The notes: a model not told the origin generated them from the sequence alone. Shown: positions 8,273-16,015, counted from the first letter of the stretch. The stretch: DNA of 64,000 bases from Rhodobacter sp. (GCA_027487575.1 JAIYDJ010000017.1:48670-112669), one strand, 5' to 3'. Numbers and translations: made by a program.

Positions 8273-8539
8273 CTAATAATTGACGACATAGATCGTCACC
8301 GCCGTGGAAATGACCGGTACCACATAGACAAGCAGGATCAACCGCCGCCGCAGCCCCTTGCGGTACTGCGCCATGCCCGCCTCGATATAGGCGTCGCGGT
8401 CGCCTTCCACACCCCCGGCGTCAAAGCGTTTCTCCAGCTTCTCGCGCCGCACCGACCGGGAATAGACGGACACCAGCAGATAGATCACGGTCAGCAGAAC
8501 AAAGGCCACGAAGGCCAGTCTGATCCAGCCGAAAATCAC
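8273..8539 (-). CDS. Small membrane protein of the AAA+ operon
   Basis: Predicted 88-aa protein with two membrane helices (about residues 3-24 and 66-85) joined by a charged cytoplasmic loop (SVRREKLEKRFD...). A GTG start at 8539 is preferred because it overlaps the TGA of the upstream gene as GTGA; a longer reading from 8566 would add nine residues overlapping that gene. Not recognised as a named family. Its position between the 450-aa protein and the DUF1523 protein, with tight spacing, suggests a shared role at the membrane. Confidence 0.7.
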   Translation of the reverse strand: MIFGWIRLAFVAFVLLTVIYLLVSVYSRSVRREKLEKRFDAGGVEGDRDAYIEAGMAQYRKGLRRRLILLVYVVPVISTAVTIYVVNY

Positions 8540-9888
8540 CGCCGTCCCCCCCGCAGTGCGCCCCACGGCCCGACCAGCGCCACCGGATCGGGGGCCGCAG
8601 GTTCGGCCCGCGATGTCATCCCCGGCTCAGGCCCGAACAGCGCGGCGCGCGCGCCCTGCTTGTCCACCACATACTCGCGTTCTAGAAAATCCGCCACATA
8701 CTGCCGCTTGCGTTCGGACCAGCGGGCGTAGCTGGCATAGAACAGCTCCTTGTGGGTGATGAACATCTGCCGCACATCCATCGGCGAAAGCTCGGACAGC
8801 AGCATGTTCACCAGATCGCGGTCACGCCCCGGCGCGGCGCGCAGGGTGTAGAAATACGCCGGATGCTGGCTGTCGATGCGCGGCCAGTCGCCCGCCTTCT
8901 CGACCCAGGCGAGCAGCGCCGCCAGCCCCTTGAATTCGTCGGGCAGCGCGCCGCCCAGCCGGTAGGCGATCTTGCGCAACTCGGTCCGCCGCGCGTCGCC
9001 AACCTCCAGCCCCAGCGCATCGGCCGCGTCGACCAGCACGAAATCCATCTTCTGCCGGATCACCGCGCCCGCATCCGTGCCCCGCGCCTGCACGATGGGT
9101 TCCACCAGCCCGTTGCGGCCCAGCCATTCCGCAATTGCGTTGCGCTGCGTCAGGTCCATCACCGGCGATATCGGCATCTCGCCAAGCGTCGCACGCGGCT
9201 TCACCGCGATCACGCCGGGAAACTTCAGGTCGCGAAAGACATACAGCCCGCCGAAATGGCTGGTCCAGAAGCTGGGCTGCTGAAACGTCATCGCAGGCAG
9301 GTGGATCGGCACCCGCGTCACATCGCCGGTCTTCTTGGCCAGTTCGATCATCCCGGCGATCAGCACATCGTCGCGCCAGCCGTCGGGCTCGCTGCGGAAC
9401 CGCTCGATCAGCGCCGCAAGCTTGCCGGCCTCCGCGACATGCCCGCCGATCGTGTCCGCCTCCACGGTGATCTGCCGCATGTCCATCAGACTGGCCGGGG
9501 TCGTCACCTCATAGACCGAATTCTGCAACTCCCCCGCCACCACATCCCGCGCGGTCAGGGCGAAAAGCTGCGCTTCGTTCGCCTCGATGAACTGCCGCAG
9601 GAGGCCGCGCGAGGTGGAAAACTTGCTGTTCAGCAAGGGGGCGGTCTTCTGGCTGGTGGTCAGCAGAATGAACTGCCGGTTGCAGCCGTTGGGGTTGAGG
9701 TAAAGGTCGTCATTGAGTTCATCGCCGATCTCGGGGGAATAACCCGAGATGTCGACGTGGAAGTCGGTCAGGGCGGTGGTCTTGCCCGTCAGGTGCTTGA
9801 GCGCGCGGTTGTAGCGTTCGATGAGTTGGGGGGAGGAGACCTCGACGAGGTTGCCGAACATCAGGCCTTTGGAGATGAGGCGCTTCAT
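8536..9888 (-). CDS. Uncharacterised 450-aa protein of the AAA+ operon
   Basis: Soluble protein without signal peptide or membrane helices, beginning MKRLISKGLMFGNLVEVSSP. I do not recognise a catalytic motif. From memory it resembles a Rhodobacterales family catalogued as DUF6638, but I cannot confirm this. Features are an Asn/Tyr-rich N-terminal section (LYLNPNGCNRQFILLTTSQ), a central segment (FGGLYVFRDLKFPGVIAVKP) and a C-terminal section with many aromatic and charged residues (MFITHKELFYASYARWSERK), ending in a Pro/Ala-rich tail. The start overlaps the DUF559 gene as ATGA. The first 28 bp of this gene recur imperfectly at 10615-10642, beyond the inserted DUF559 unit. Confidence 0.75.
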   Translation of the reverse strand: MKRLISKGLMFGNLVEVSSPQLIERYNRALKHLTGKTTALTDFHVDISGYSPEIGDELNDDLYLNPNGCNRQFILLTTSQKTAPLLNSKFSTSRGLLRQFIEANEAQLFALTARDVVAGELQNSVYEVTTPASLMDMRQITVEADTIGGHVAEAGKLAALIERFRSEPDGWRDDVLIAGMIELAKKTGDVTRVPIHLPAMTFQQPSFWTSHFGGLYVFRDLKFPGVIAVKPRATLGEMPISPVMDLTQRNAIAEWLGRNGLVEPIVQARGTDAGAVIRQKMDFVLVDAADALGLEVGDARRTELRKIAYRLGGALPDEFKGLAALLAWVEKAGDWPRIDSQHPAYFYTLRAAPGRDRDLVNMLLSELSPMDVRQMFITHKELFYASYARWSERKRQYVADFLEREYVVDKQGARAALFGPEPGMTSRAEPAAPDPVALVGPWGALRGGRR

Positions 9889-10397
9889 GGTTCTGACCTC
9901 CGGTCTTGCGACAGGCTCCCCTCCCCCATCCCCTCCCCACGAGGGGGAGGGGAGGCGCAGGACGCCGCCGATGGTCTGTGCGACTGCCGCCGGGGCGAGG
10001 CGCCTCCCTCCCCCCTCGTGGGGGAGGGATGGGGTGCGGGTGCCGACGGGCTGCTAGCCTCCACCGCACCCAGAACCACCTGCATCACACCCTCCAAGTT
10101 TGCATCCACCTCGTTGTTCCAGAACCGCAGCACCCGATACCCCTGCCCCGCAAACCACGCATCCCGCGCCGCATCGGCCGCTTTCCCATGCTGCCCGCCA
10201 TCGACCTCGATCACCAGCTTCCGCCCCAGATCGGCAAAATCCGCGATGAACGGCCCGATCGCCGCCTGCCTCCGGAAATGCGTGCCGAGCATGCGGTTCA
10301 CCTCGCGCAGCGGCCGCCACAGCTTGCGCTCCTGCGGGGTCGCGTCTTGCCGCAGCTTGCGGGCATTGGCGCGAATGTGGGGGAAGATGCGGGTCAT
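9885..10397 (-). CDS. DUF559 family endonuclease-like protein
   Basis: A 170-aa protein whose first 115 residues match the DUF559 family, related to Vsr-type and other restriction-endonuclease folds. Visible motifs are RKLRQDATPQERKLW near the start, RRQAAIGPFIADFA, LVIEVDGGQH (the E-x-D core of the nuclease fold) and GYRVLRFWNNEV. The last 50 residues (APHPSPTRGEGG..., PPPRGEGMGEG) are translated GC-rich repeat and not part of the family, so the natural C-terminus has been extended by the repeat. The stop overlaps the next gene's ATG. The start at 10397 (MTRIFPHIRANARKLR) fits homologues. Likely binds or nicks DNA; the biological role is unknown. Confidence 0.85.
   Translation of the reverse strand: MTRIFPHIRANARKLRQDATPQERKLWRPLREVNRMLGTHFRRQAAIGPFIADFADLGRKLVIEVDGGQHGKAADAARDAWFAGQGYRVLRFWNNEVDANLEGVMQVVLGAVEASSPSAPAPHPSPTRGEGGASPRRQSHRPSAASCASPPPRGEGMGEGSLSQDRRSEP
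9915..10037. repeat. GC-rich inverted repeat pair (copy B)
   Basis: Arm 9915-9958 contains CCCCTCCCCAC-GAGGGGGAGGGG. Arm 9999-10037 contains CCTCCCTCCCCCC and a GTGGGGGAGGGATGGGG end in the opposite orientation. About 40 bp separate them. It overlaps the 3' end of the DUF559 gene and lies just before the 450-aa gene. Related to copies at 6807-6891 and 10419-10538. Confidence 0.75.
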
Positions 10398-10418
10398 GTC
10401 ACAGCACTCCTGCCCAAG

Positions 10419-10538
10419 GCCCCCCACCCCATCCCTCCCCACAAGGGGGAGGGAGGCACCCGACCCCTACCAGAAGAACAAGCCGCAAAGGCACAGGCGC
10501 CTCCCCTCCCCCTCGTGGGGAGGGGTTGGGGGAGGGGG
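10419..10538. repeat. GC-rich inverted repeat pair (copy C)
   Basis: Arms 10419-10458 (CCCCCACCCCATCCCTCCCC, then AAGGGGGAGGGAGG) and 10496-10538 (GGCGCCTCCCCTCCCCCTCG, then GGGGAGGGGTTGGGGGAGG) are inverted copies separated by about 37 bp. It lies immediately upstream of the DUF559 start, so together with copy B it brackets that gene. Confidence 0.75.
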
Positions 10539-10544
10539 TCCGTC

Positions 10545-10642
10545 GGAAAAATCTCAACCCTGACCCCTTTCCTTTCCGATTCAAATAACGCCAGCTTTAC
10601 TCTGTCCGGCGGATTCAGGCCTGTATCGATGAGGCGTTTCAT
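10545..10642 (-). pseudogene. Possible leftover 5' end of the 450-aa gene
   Basis: An ATG at 10642 overlaps the stop of the upstream membrane-protein gene (ATGA) and opens MKRLIDTGLNP, matching MKRLISKGL at the start of the 450-aa gene at 9888. After about nine codons the similarity ends and the frame runs through lower-GC sequence into repeat copy C. Read as either a remnant of the original start region displaced by the DUF559 unit or a small translated leader. The similarity is short, so confidence is limited. Confidence 0.35.
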
Positions 10643-10971
10643 AGCCGATCACTTCCGTATTCATGCGCTACGATCCGCCCTAGAAACCCGAAAGCAAACC
10701 ATGGAAGGACCGAAAGTCCAATCATAAAGAGATAAAAGTTAGAAAGTTCACTTATGCCCAAGCGCCAAGGCCTGACGCTTTCAAACAACGCAAACATCAT
10801 CCACAAAGCCGCTGTTATCGCGATGCCAGAAATGTGCCTGATGATACGGATTCTTGGCGATCTGCTCTTAAGAAAGTGAAGTCTTTCAAGATTTCCCAGC
10901 AACAAGCCTACAAGAAATGGTGCCACGAACACCCCGAAAATAAAGCCCATTCCGGGAACCGCGCCGCCCAT
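10639..10971 (-). CDS. Small membrane protein, lower GC
   Basis: Predicted 110-aa protein beginning MGGAVPGMGFIFGVFVAPFL with three hydrophobic segments (about residues 8-26, 46-63 and 78-101) and a basic loop (FLKSRSPRIRIIRH) between the first two. No family recognised. The start is set by a TGATG overlap with the AAA+ ATPase stop, indicating coupled translation. Base composition is visibly lower in GC than the flanking genes, suggesting it joined the operon by transfer. A second low-GC membrane gene occupies 14032-14361 in the same operon. Confidence 0.65.
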   Translation of the reverse strand: MGGAVPGMGFIFGVFVAPFLVGLLLGNLERLHFLKSRSPRIRIIRHISGIAITAALWMMFALFESVRPWRLGISELSNFYLFMIGLSVLPWFAFGFLGRIVAHEYGSDRL

Positions 10972-12896
10972 CACCCCTTCCCCTCCATCCACCTTCTCTT
11001 CGCCTCTTCCGTCCGCCCGAAATCCCGCACCATGCCCGCAATCGCCACCTCGTCCGACTTGTCGGCATAGCGGAACTCCGAATCCGCATAGCGGTTGATT
11101 TCCTGCACCACCATCTCGACCGTCATCGGCTGCATCAGCCCCCGGATCATCGCCAGCTTGTCGTCGTAGGGCTTGAACAGGAACAGGTCCGGCTCCGCCA
11201 TCCACTCGTCCGGCAATTCGAAATCCATCGCCCGCACCTTCACCGCGTCGGTGATGTTCTTGATCGCCCGGCCCGTAAACCGTTCATCCGCCTGCTGAAT
11301 CGCCTTGAGGTAAGCCCCCAGCTTGGCGATGGTATCCAGCTTGCCAATCTCGCCCTGCACCCTGTCCCAGACCTTCAGCAGCCCCTCCTCATGCGGCTTC
11401 CCATGCCCTTCGAAACTCGCCGAAACCGCCCGCTTGATCTCTTGCGCCGCGAACAGGTCGTGATCCCCCAGCGGAATGGAGTGGTTCTTCCCCAGCAACA
11501 GCGCCAGAATGTCGATGTAATCCTCGCGGGAAATCGGCCCATCCACCAGAAACCGCGCCCCGGCCCGCTGGCGCAAAGCGTCGTCCACATTCTCGGGGTA
11601 ATTGGAAAACATCCCGAAGGTGCAATTCCCCCGCACCACGGTATTGGCCCCGGCGAACGCCCCCATGAACACCGCCGTGACCTCCTGCTGCCCTGCCGAG
11701 GATTGCCGGTCGCCCCGCTTGCCCGCCACCTGATCAATATCGTCGATGGTGCCAAACCCGATAACGCCGGGGTCCAGCACGGCATCAATGAACGCCTTGG
11801 CGTTCTGCCCCGATTTGCCCTGATAGCTGTCGATCTGGTCAATCGAGAAGTTCTGATAGCGGAACGGATAGCCCGCGACCTTGCAATAGTCGTTCAGCAA
11901 TCCCGCCATCATCTGGATCAGCGTGGTCTTGCCCGTCCCCGGCTTGCCGTCGCCCATGAAGGTGAAGATGAACCCGCCCAATTCGGCGAACGGGTTCAGC
12001 TTCCGTTCGAAATCATAGGCCATCAGCATCTTTGCAAGTCGCAGCGATTGATACTTGGCGATGTGGTTGCCCACCACATCGGTCGGCTTCTTGAATTGCA
12101 TGGTCAAGACGCCGCCCTTGGCCGCCCGCGCCGGTTTGAAACCGGCGATCACCAGCCCGTCCGCCTCGACCTTCCACGACCCGCCGGTGAAGGCCGCCAC
12201 CCGCGCCGCCACCTCGCCCCGCAGCGCCACCTTTTCCATCAGCGCCTCGCAGAAGGCGGCGATGGTCGCCACCATACGTGGCTCGTCCTGCCCATGCAGG
12301 CCGATGTCCTGATCCAGTTCCCACAACACGCCCTGCAGGGCCAGCGGTGCGTTGTCGGTCAGGACCTCGTCCACCGTGCCGACCTCGACTGTCACCGAGC
12401 CCAGATGCGGAGCGAGCAGGAAGGCGGTGGCGTTGGCAAAAGTATACAGCACCGCCAGCGCCTCGGCGGCCAGCAGTTCGGTGAACTCCGCCTTGCGGGC
12501 CTCGGGCAGGCGGCCTTCCAGATTGGCCTTCTTCAACTCGACAAGGCCCGACCCTTCGGCGAACACCCCGCCCATCGCCAGCGCGATTCCCAGCCCCCGC
12601 CGCAAGGCTTGCAACGCCGAGGCTTGCACCGGCGACACGAGGCCGTCGCCCATCGCCTCCACCCGCTCCACCAGACGCACGCCGCCGGGCCGCGCCGTGG
12701 ACCGCGTCACCAGCCCCGGCGTGGTGGACCGGAACCGCGGCCGCGTGCCGATGCCGGGCGAGCGTTCAGGGGAGGCCACCTCCACCGCCTTGCCGAGGCG
12801 CGGCGCATGGTCGAACCCGGTCAGCAGGCCCAACGCCGCCTCGTACTGCGCGCGGATGGCGTCTTCCTTCAGTTCCATCGTGTCGCGCGTGGTCAT
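10971..12896 (-). CDS. AAA+ family ATPase of an uncharacterised operon
   Basis: A 641-aa protein with a single AAA+ module in its C-terminal half. Walker A is GDGKPGTGKTT near residue 317, a Walker B-like acidic segment FGTIDDIDQ lies near 384, a sensor-1 Asn is in FGMFSNYPEN near 428, and an arginine-finger candidate is in DALRQRAGARF near 440. The N-terminal 300 residues are not recognised and probably recognise substrate or partner. No membrane segments. AAGGAG precedes the ATG at 12896. It lies in the middle of the leftward operon between the 374-aa protein and membrane proteins, suggesting an ATP-driven remodelling complex acting at the inner membrane; that role is inference. The module type (classical AAA versus MoxR-like) is not settled. 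Confidence 0.85.
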   Translation of the reverse strand: MTTRDTMELKEDAIRAQYEAALGLLTGFDHAPRLGKAVEVASPERSPGIGTRPRFRSTTPGLVTRSTARPGGVRLVERVEAMGDGLVSPVQASALQALRRGLGIALAMGGVFAEGSGLVELKKANLEGRLPEARKAEFTELLAAEALAVLYTFANATAFLLAPHLGSVTVEVGTVDEVLTDNAPLALQGVLWELDQDIGLHGQDEPRMVATIAAFCEALMEKVALRGEVAARVAAFTGGSWKVEADGLVIAGFKPARAAKGGVLTMQFKKPTDVVGNHIAKYQSLRLAKMLMAYDFERKLNPFAELGGFIFTFMGDGKPGTGKTTLIQMMAGLLNDYCKVAGYPFRYQNFSIDQIDSYQGKSGQNAKAFIDAVLDPGVIGFGTIDDIDQVAGKRGDRQSSAGQQEVTAVFMGAFAGANTVVRGNCTFGMFSNYPENVDDALRQRAGARFLVDGPISREDYIDILALLLGKNHSIPLGDHDLFAAQEIKRAVSASFEGHGKPHEEGLLKVWDRVQGEIGKLDTIAKLGAYLKAIQQADERFTGRAIKNITDAVKVRAMDFELPDEWMAEPDLFLFKPYDDKLAMIRGLMQPMTVEMVVQEINRYADSEFRYADKSDEVAIAGMVRDFGRTEEAKRRWMEGKG

Positions 12897-12914
12897 GGCA
12901 ACTCCTTGATCTGG

Positions 12915-14039
12915 TTAGCGTACCGGCAAGATGCGCCCGCCCGCCCCTACCACGAACTTGCGCACGTCGCGCAACCCGGGCGGGTTCAGCTCGGCCAGCG
13001 TCTGGTAGGGTTGTTCGGGCAGGATCACCATCCGGTCGGTCCGCGTCGCGCCGTCGTCCGGGCGAAAGGGGTCGAGCTTGTAGACCTGCCGCACAGCACT
13101 GGAAAACCAGCCGTCCTTGACCGTCTCCTCGCGGTCGGCGACCAGATCCTCGATCGTCCAGACCAGCGCCCAGTCCGACCCTTCGGGCGCCCGCGTGCCC
13201 GCCAGCACGTCCGACATCGGGCCGGACTGCAGGGTGAACTGGTGGCTGTGCATCGGGCCGAGCGTGATCCGCCGCAGCCGTTTGGGGTGCAGGTCGGCGA
13301 AATCGGTGTCGAACCCCTGCGCGATGGTCAGCAGTTTCAGCCCGCCCAACGACTGCGCCACCAGATGCGACTGCACCATCGGCCAGCGCCGGTCGTCGGT
13401 CGGCAGCGGGGTGCGGCCCGAGTCCTGCATGTCCATCAGATAGACCACCGGCAAGTTGGTCTGGCTGTCGTATACCGCCCAGTGCACGAGGAAGTGCCGC
13501 CGCTGCCCCACATCGGCGATCCACTGCGCGTCGGGGTCGTTGCGCGCCCAGAACAGGTCACCCCGCGCCAACGCCTCGAAATAGAGCCGCTGCGACAGGG
13601 CGAATTGCAGCGCCGTCGGCACAGTCAGGTCGCGCACGATCTGGCGCACCATGCGGTCCTTGAGTTCGGTCTCCGACGCCATCCCGGTCAGATGCTTGCC
13701 CGCCTGCGCCGCATCCAGCGCCATCACCATCAACTCCTGCGCGACCGGAAAGCCGCTCTCGTGCCGGTCCATCACCAGCTTGGGCGCGGTGTCCGACCGC
13801 CCGGTCATCAGGTACTTGTGGCTCAGCGCCCGGAACGTCGCCGCCAGCGCTGTCAGATACCGCCCGAGGATGCGCGCCTCGGTCCGCGTCAGCCGCCCCT
13901 CAGTCTCCAACTCAGCCGCCACCCGGCCCAGATGCCCGGTGATCCGGTCGAACTTGGCGAAGTAACGTCGGGCCTGCAGGGTATCGCTGACCTCGGCATG
14001 GTCGTTGGTCAATTGATCCTTGATCGGAGCGTCAGGCAT
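12915..14039 (-). CDS. Uncharacterised 374-aa protein of the AAA+ operon
   Basis: Soluble protein, no signal peptide, beginning MPDAPIKDQLTNDHAEVSDT. The N-terminal 130 residues are helical and charged (FAKFDRITGHLGRVAAELE, RALSHKYLMTGRSD). The C-terminal half holds conserved-looking stretches such as RRHFLVHWAVYDSQTNLPVV, MDMQDSGRTPLP and LGPMHSHQFTLQSGPM, but none is a motif I can name. It overlaps the upstream membrane-protein gene by 8 bp and is followed by the ATPase gene after 18 bp. This placement suggests it is a partner or adaptor of the ATPase. Confidence 0.75.
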   Translation of the reverse strand: MPDAPIKDQLTNDHAEVSDTLQARRYFAKFDRITGHLGRVAAELETEGRLTRTEARILGRYLTALAATFRALSHKYLMTGRSDTAPKLVMDRHESGFPVAQELMVMALDAAQAGKHLTGMASETELKDRMVRQIVRDLTVPTALQFALSQRLYFEALARGDLFWARNDPDAQWIADVGQRRHFLVHWAVYDSQTNLPVVYLMDMQDSGRTPLPTDDRRWPMVQSHLVAQSLGGLKLLTIAQGFDTDFADLHPKRLRRITLGPMHSHQFTLQSGPMSDVLAGTRAPEGSDWALVWTIEDLVADREETVKDGWFSSAVRQVYKLDPFRPDDGATRTDRMVILPEQPYQTLAELNPPGLRDVRKFVVGAGGRILPVR

Positions 14040-14361
14040 TTGTTTTTTCGTTCCTGATCCCGACGACGAACAACCAACTCAGCAATTTCGAAACCCACTT
14101 CATCCCAGAGACCTTTTCAACGGCTTCGAATTTCTGTCGCAGGCCATCTTCCGTCTCCCGGCTCAAAACAAACCAAAGGAAAAGCCTGCACCCAAACATC
14201 CCCCAAATGAACGAGAAGACCCATCCCGGCCATGAGAAACTGCACGTCGGGGAAGAGCCATCGGACATGGCCGCGCAGGGCCACGAGCCAACCGTAAGCA
14301 ACCAGAGGCCCGCAGCAGCACAGACCGCAGCGAGCATCGTCTGGTCACGCCAGAACCTCAT
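14032..14361 (-). CDS. Small membrane protein, lower GC
   Basis: A 109-aa protein beginning MRFWRDQTMLAAVCAAAGLW, with hydrophobic segments at about residues 9-25 and 44-67 and a possible third near the C-terminus, separated by a charged stretch (SRETEDGLRQKFEAVEKV). No family recognised. Its start overlaps the stop of the coiled-coil gene as ATGA and its stop overlaps the next start by 8 bp. GC content is lower than that of both neighbours, as for the membrane gene at 10639-10971, which suggests a later addition to the operon. Confidence 0.6.
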   Translation of the reverse strand: MRFWRDQTMLAAVCAAAGLWLLTVGSWPCAAMSDGSSPTCSFSWPGWVFSFIWGMFGCRLFLWFVLSRETEDGLRQKFEAVEKVSGMKWVSKLLSWLFVVGIRNEKTNA

Positions 14362-15431
14362 TCCCCATATGCATTCTTGTCATGCTTCTCGACAATCGCC
14401 GCGAACCGGCGGGCGAAGCGTTCGTCCGCCTTCGCCTTCTGCTCCAGCACCTTGCGGGCGAAGACCATGTGATCCTCGTGGGACTCGAGCATCGACGCCA
14501 TCCGGTCGTTGGTGGCCGACCCGATCGCCGCCATCGCCGCCTGCGCCTCCTGATCGGTCTTGACGCCGATCTCGTTGATCCGGTGCGCCACGTCCTGCTG
14601 CTGCGCGGTCTTCAAGCTGCTGGTCAAGGCGTCATACAGCACCACCCGCTGCTTGGTGTCCGTCTGCAGCTTGTTGATCAGAACCAGCTGCGTCGCCGCC
14701 TGATTCTGCAAGCTGTCCATCCAGGTCTTGCCCTTCTCGATATACCGCTCCAGCGTCTGGGACTTGGCCAGCATCACCTGTTCGTCCTGCACCAGCGCGT
14801 TGTAGCGGGTGTTCATCGCGGCCAGATCGGTTTCCAGCTTGGTCCGCACCGCCGCGTCCTGTTCGACAGAAATCTTGTTTTCCAGCTCGATAACCGCCGG
14901 GTCCATCGCCGCAATCTCGCGCCGCACCGCCTCCAGCGAGCCGACCGTGGTTTCCCGTTCGGTCAGCGTCTCACCCAGATTGACCTCGACCTTCGACTTC
15001 TGCCCGTTCAGCAGGTCCAACTGCCCCTGCAGCAGCCGCACGATCACGTCCGACTTGGCAATCAGGTCCTGCAGTTTCGCGTCAATCGAGGCCGTCCGCA
15101 GCCGCTCCTGCCGCATCGCTTCGGATTTCGCGCCCGAGAAGATGCCGATGAACGATTCCATCCCGGTCTTCGACCGCATTTCGTCGAAGTCCTTGGAGAA
15201 TCCGGCGGTCACATCGTCGAGCCCCATGATCAGTTCGGCGATGTTGGCGTTCATCAGGTCGGTGTGTTTGTGGACGTCGTCAAGCGTGGCATTCTCGATG
15301 TCGATGGAAACCTCGCCCGCCTCGATCTTGGCGCGGGCCTGTTCGATGCGGCCGGTGATTTCCGAAATCTTCGCCTGCGCGGTCGCCACCTGTTTCTGGC
15401 TTTCCTCAATCTGCGTGTCGAAATTTGCCAT
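14358..15431 (-). CDS. Coiled-coil protein, first gene of the AAA+ operon
   Basis: A 357-aa, highly helical acidic protein with long heptad-rich coiled-coil stretches: MANFDTQIEESQKQVATAQA through about residue 60, a second around 130-230 (including KSKVEVNLGETLTERET), and a C-terminal one. A short hydrophobic/Gly segment FIGIFSGAKSEAM lies near residue 100. No signal peptide or membrane helix. The start at 15431 is preceded by GGAGGGCGCC, a strong ribosome site. Overall layout loosely recalls TelA-type toxic-anion resistance proteins that pair with ATPases, but I could not match their motifs and do not assign that family. It probably forms a filament or scaffold with the downstream products. 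Confidence 0.75.
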   Translation of the reverse strand: MANFDTQIEESQKQVATAQAKISEITGRIEQARAKIEAGEVSIDIENATLDDVHKHTDLMNANIAELIMGLDDVTAGFSKDFDEMRSKTGMESFIGIFSGAKSEAMRQERLRTASIDAKLQDLIAKSDVIVRLLQGQLDLLNGQKSKVEVNLGETLTERETTVGSLEAVRREIAAMDPAVIELENKISVEQDAAVRTKLETDLAAMNTRYNALVQDEQVMLAKSQTLERYIEKGKTWMDSLQNQAATQLVLINKLQTDTKQRVVLYDALTSSLKTAQQQDVAHRINEIGVKTDQEAQAAMAAIGSATNDRMASMLESHEDHMVFARKVLEQKAKADERFARRFAAIVEKHDKNAYGE

Positions 15432-15467
15432 GGCGCCCTCCGTTGAATGCCGCTGTCGATCCCGGGC

Positions 15468-15486
15468 ATGTAACGCCCTATTACAT
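15468..15486 (-). promoter_or_regulatory. Candidate operator of the AAA+ operon
   Basis: Perfect inverted repeat ATGTAA-N7-TTACAT centred about 45 bp upstream of the coiled-coil gene start, in a 242-bp divergent gap (15432-15673) shared with the cupin gene. The half-site spacing suits a dimeric regulator. No regulator can be named; the rest of the gap shows no other feature. Confidence 0.45.
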
Positions 15487-15673
15487 CGTTTTGCCACCGG
15501 AAAACAGCCCGGTGGATTCTGGTGACAGTGTTGCCCGAACTGGATCACAACGCCAAGACGAACTTCGCCGGGTGAAGGTTCGGTGGCGGATTGGGGTGAC
15601 GCCGCTGCGCAGGGCGCACTTGACGGCGACGCGGCGCTGGCATGCGATGCGCACACACCCTGCAGGAGCCGCC

Positions 15674-16015
15674 ATGACCGCCTTTCACCGCCTGACCCGC
15701 CCCGCTACCCCGCCCGAAATCACCCGGCCCGCCCCCGACCGGCTGATCGCGGGCGATCCGGAACACAGGACCTGGAACATCGAAGACCTCGAAAGCCTTT
15801 ACTGCGGGCTGTGGCAGTCGACGCCGGGAGTCTGGGCCGTAGGCTATGACGAATGGGAGTATTGCCACATCCTTGAAGGCATTTCGGTACTGACGGATGC
15901 AGAGGGAACCGCGCATACGCTTCGGGCCGGTGACAGTTTTGTCATCCGGCCCGGCTTTGTCGGCACATGGAGCGTGATCGAAACCACGCTCAAGGAATAT
16001 GTGATCAGGACGTAG
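15674..16015 (+). CDS. Cupin domain protein
   Basis: A 113-aa single-domain cupin of the DUF861/ureidoglycine-hydrolase-like group. Cupin signatures are YDEWEYCHILEGISVLTDA (motif 1 region) and LRAGDSFVIRPGFVGTWSV (motif 2 region). The usual first His pair is partly replaced (EYCHILEG), so metal binding is uncertain. An AGGAG ribosome site at 15664-15668 supports the ATG at 15674. It is divergent from the coiled-coil gene, and its 3' end overlaps the convergent L,D-transpeptidase gene by 11 bp. Function unknown; such proteins often bind small molecules. Confidence 0.8.
   Translation: MTAFHRLTRPATPPEITRPAPDRLIAGDPEHRTWNIEDLESLYCGLWQSTPGVWAVGYDEWEYCHILEGISVLTDAEGTAHTLRAGDSFVIRPGFVGTWSVIETTLKEYVIRT

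Larger units (their letters stand above)
9861..10642. mobile_element. Putative inserted unit: DUF559 gene between inverted GC-rich repeats, bounded by direct repeats
   Basis: Two 28-bp sequences in the same orientation, 9861-9888 and 10615-10642, match at 23 of 28 positions by eye. Each contains an ATG followed by codons for Lys-Arg-Leu-Ile, and each ATG overlaps the stop of the gene before it. Between them lie two pairs of inverted GC-rich arms (9915-10037 and 10419-10538) and one gene of the DUF559 nuclease-like family. The structure looks like an insertion into the 5' end of the 450-aa gene that regenerated a start codon. No transposase is present. The mobility claim is inference. Confidence 0.45.

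Noticed and set aside
14358..15431. Assignment of the coiled-coil protein as TelA (toxic anion resistance)
   Set aside because: General helical layout and the nearby ATPase recall TelA, but the characteristic TelA conserved helices could not be matched.
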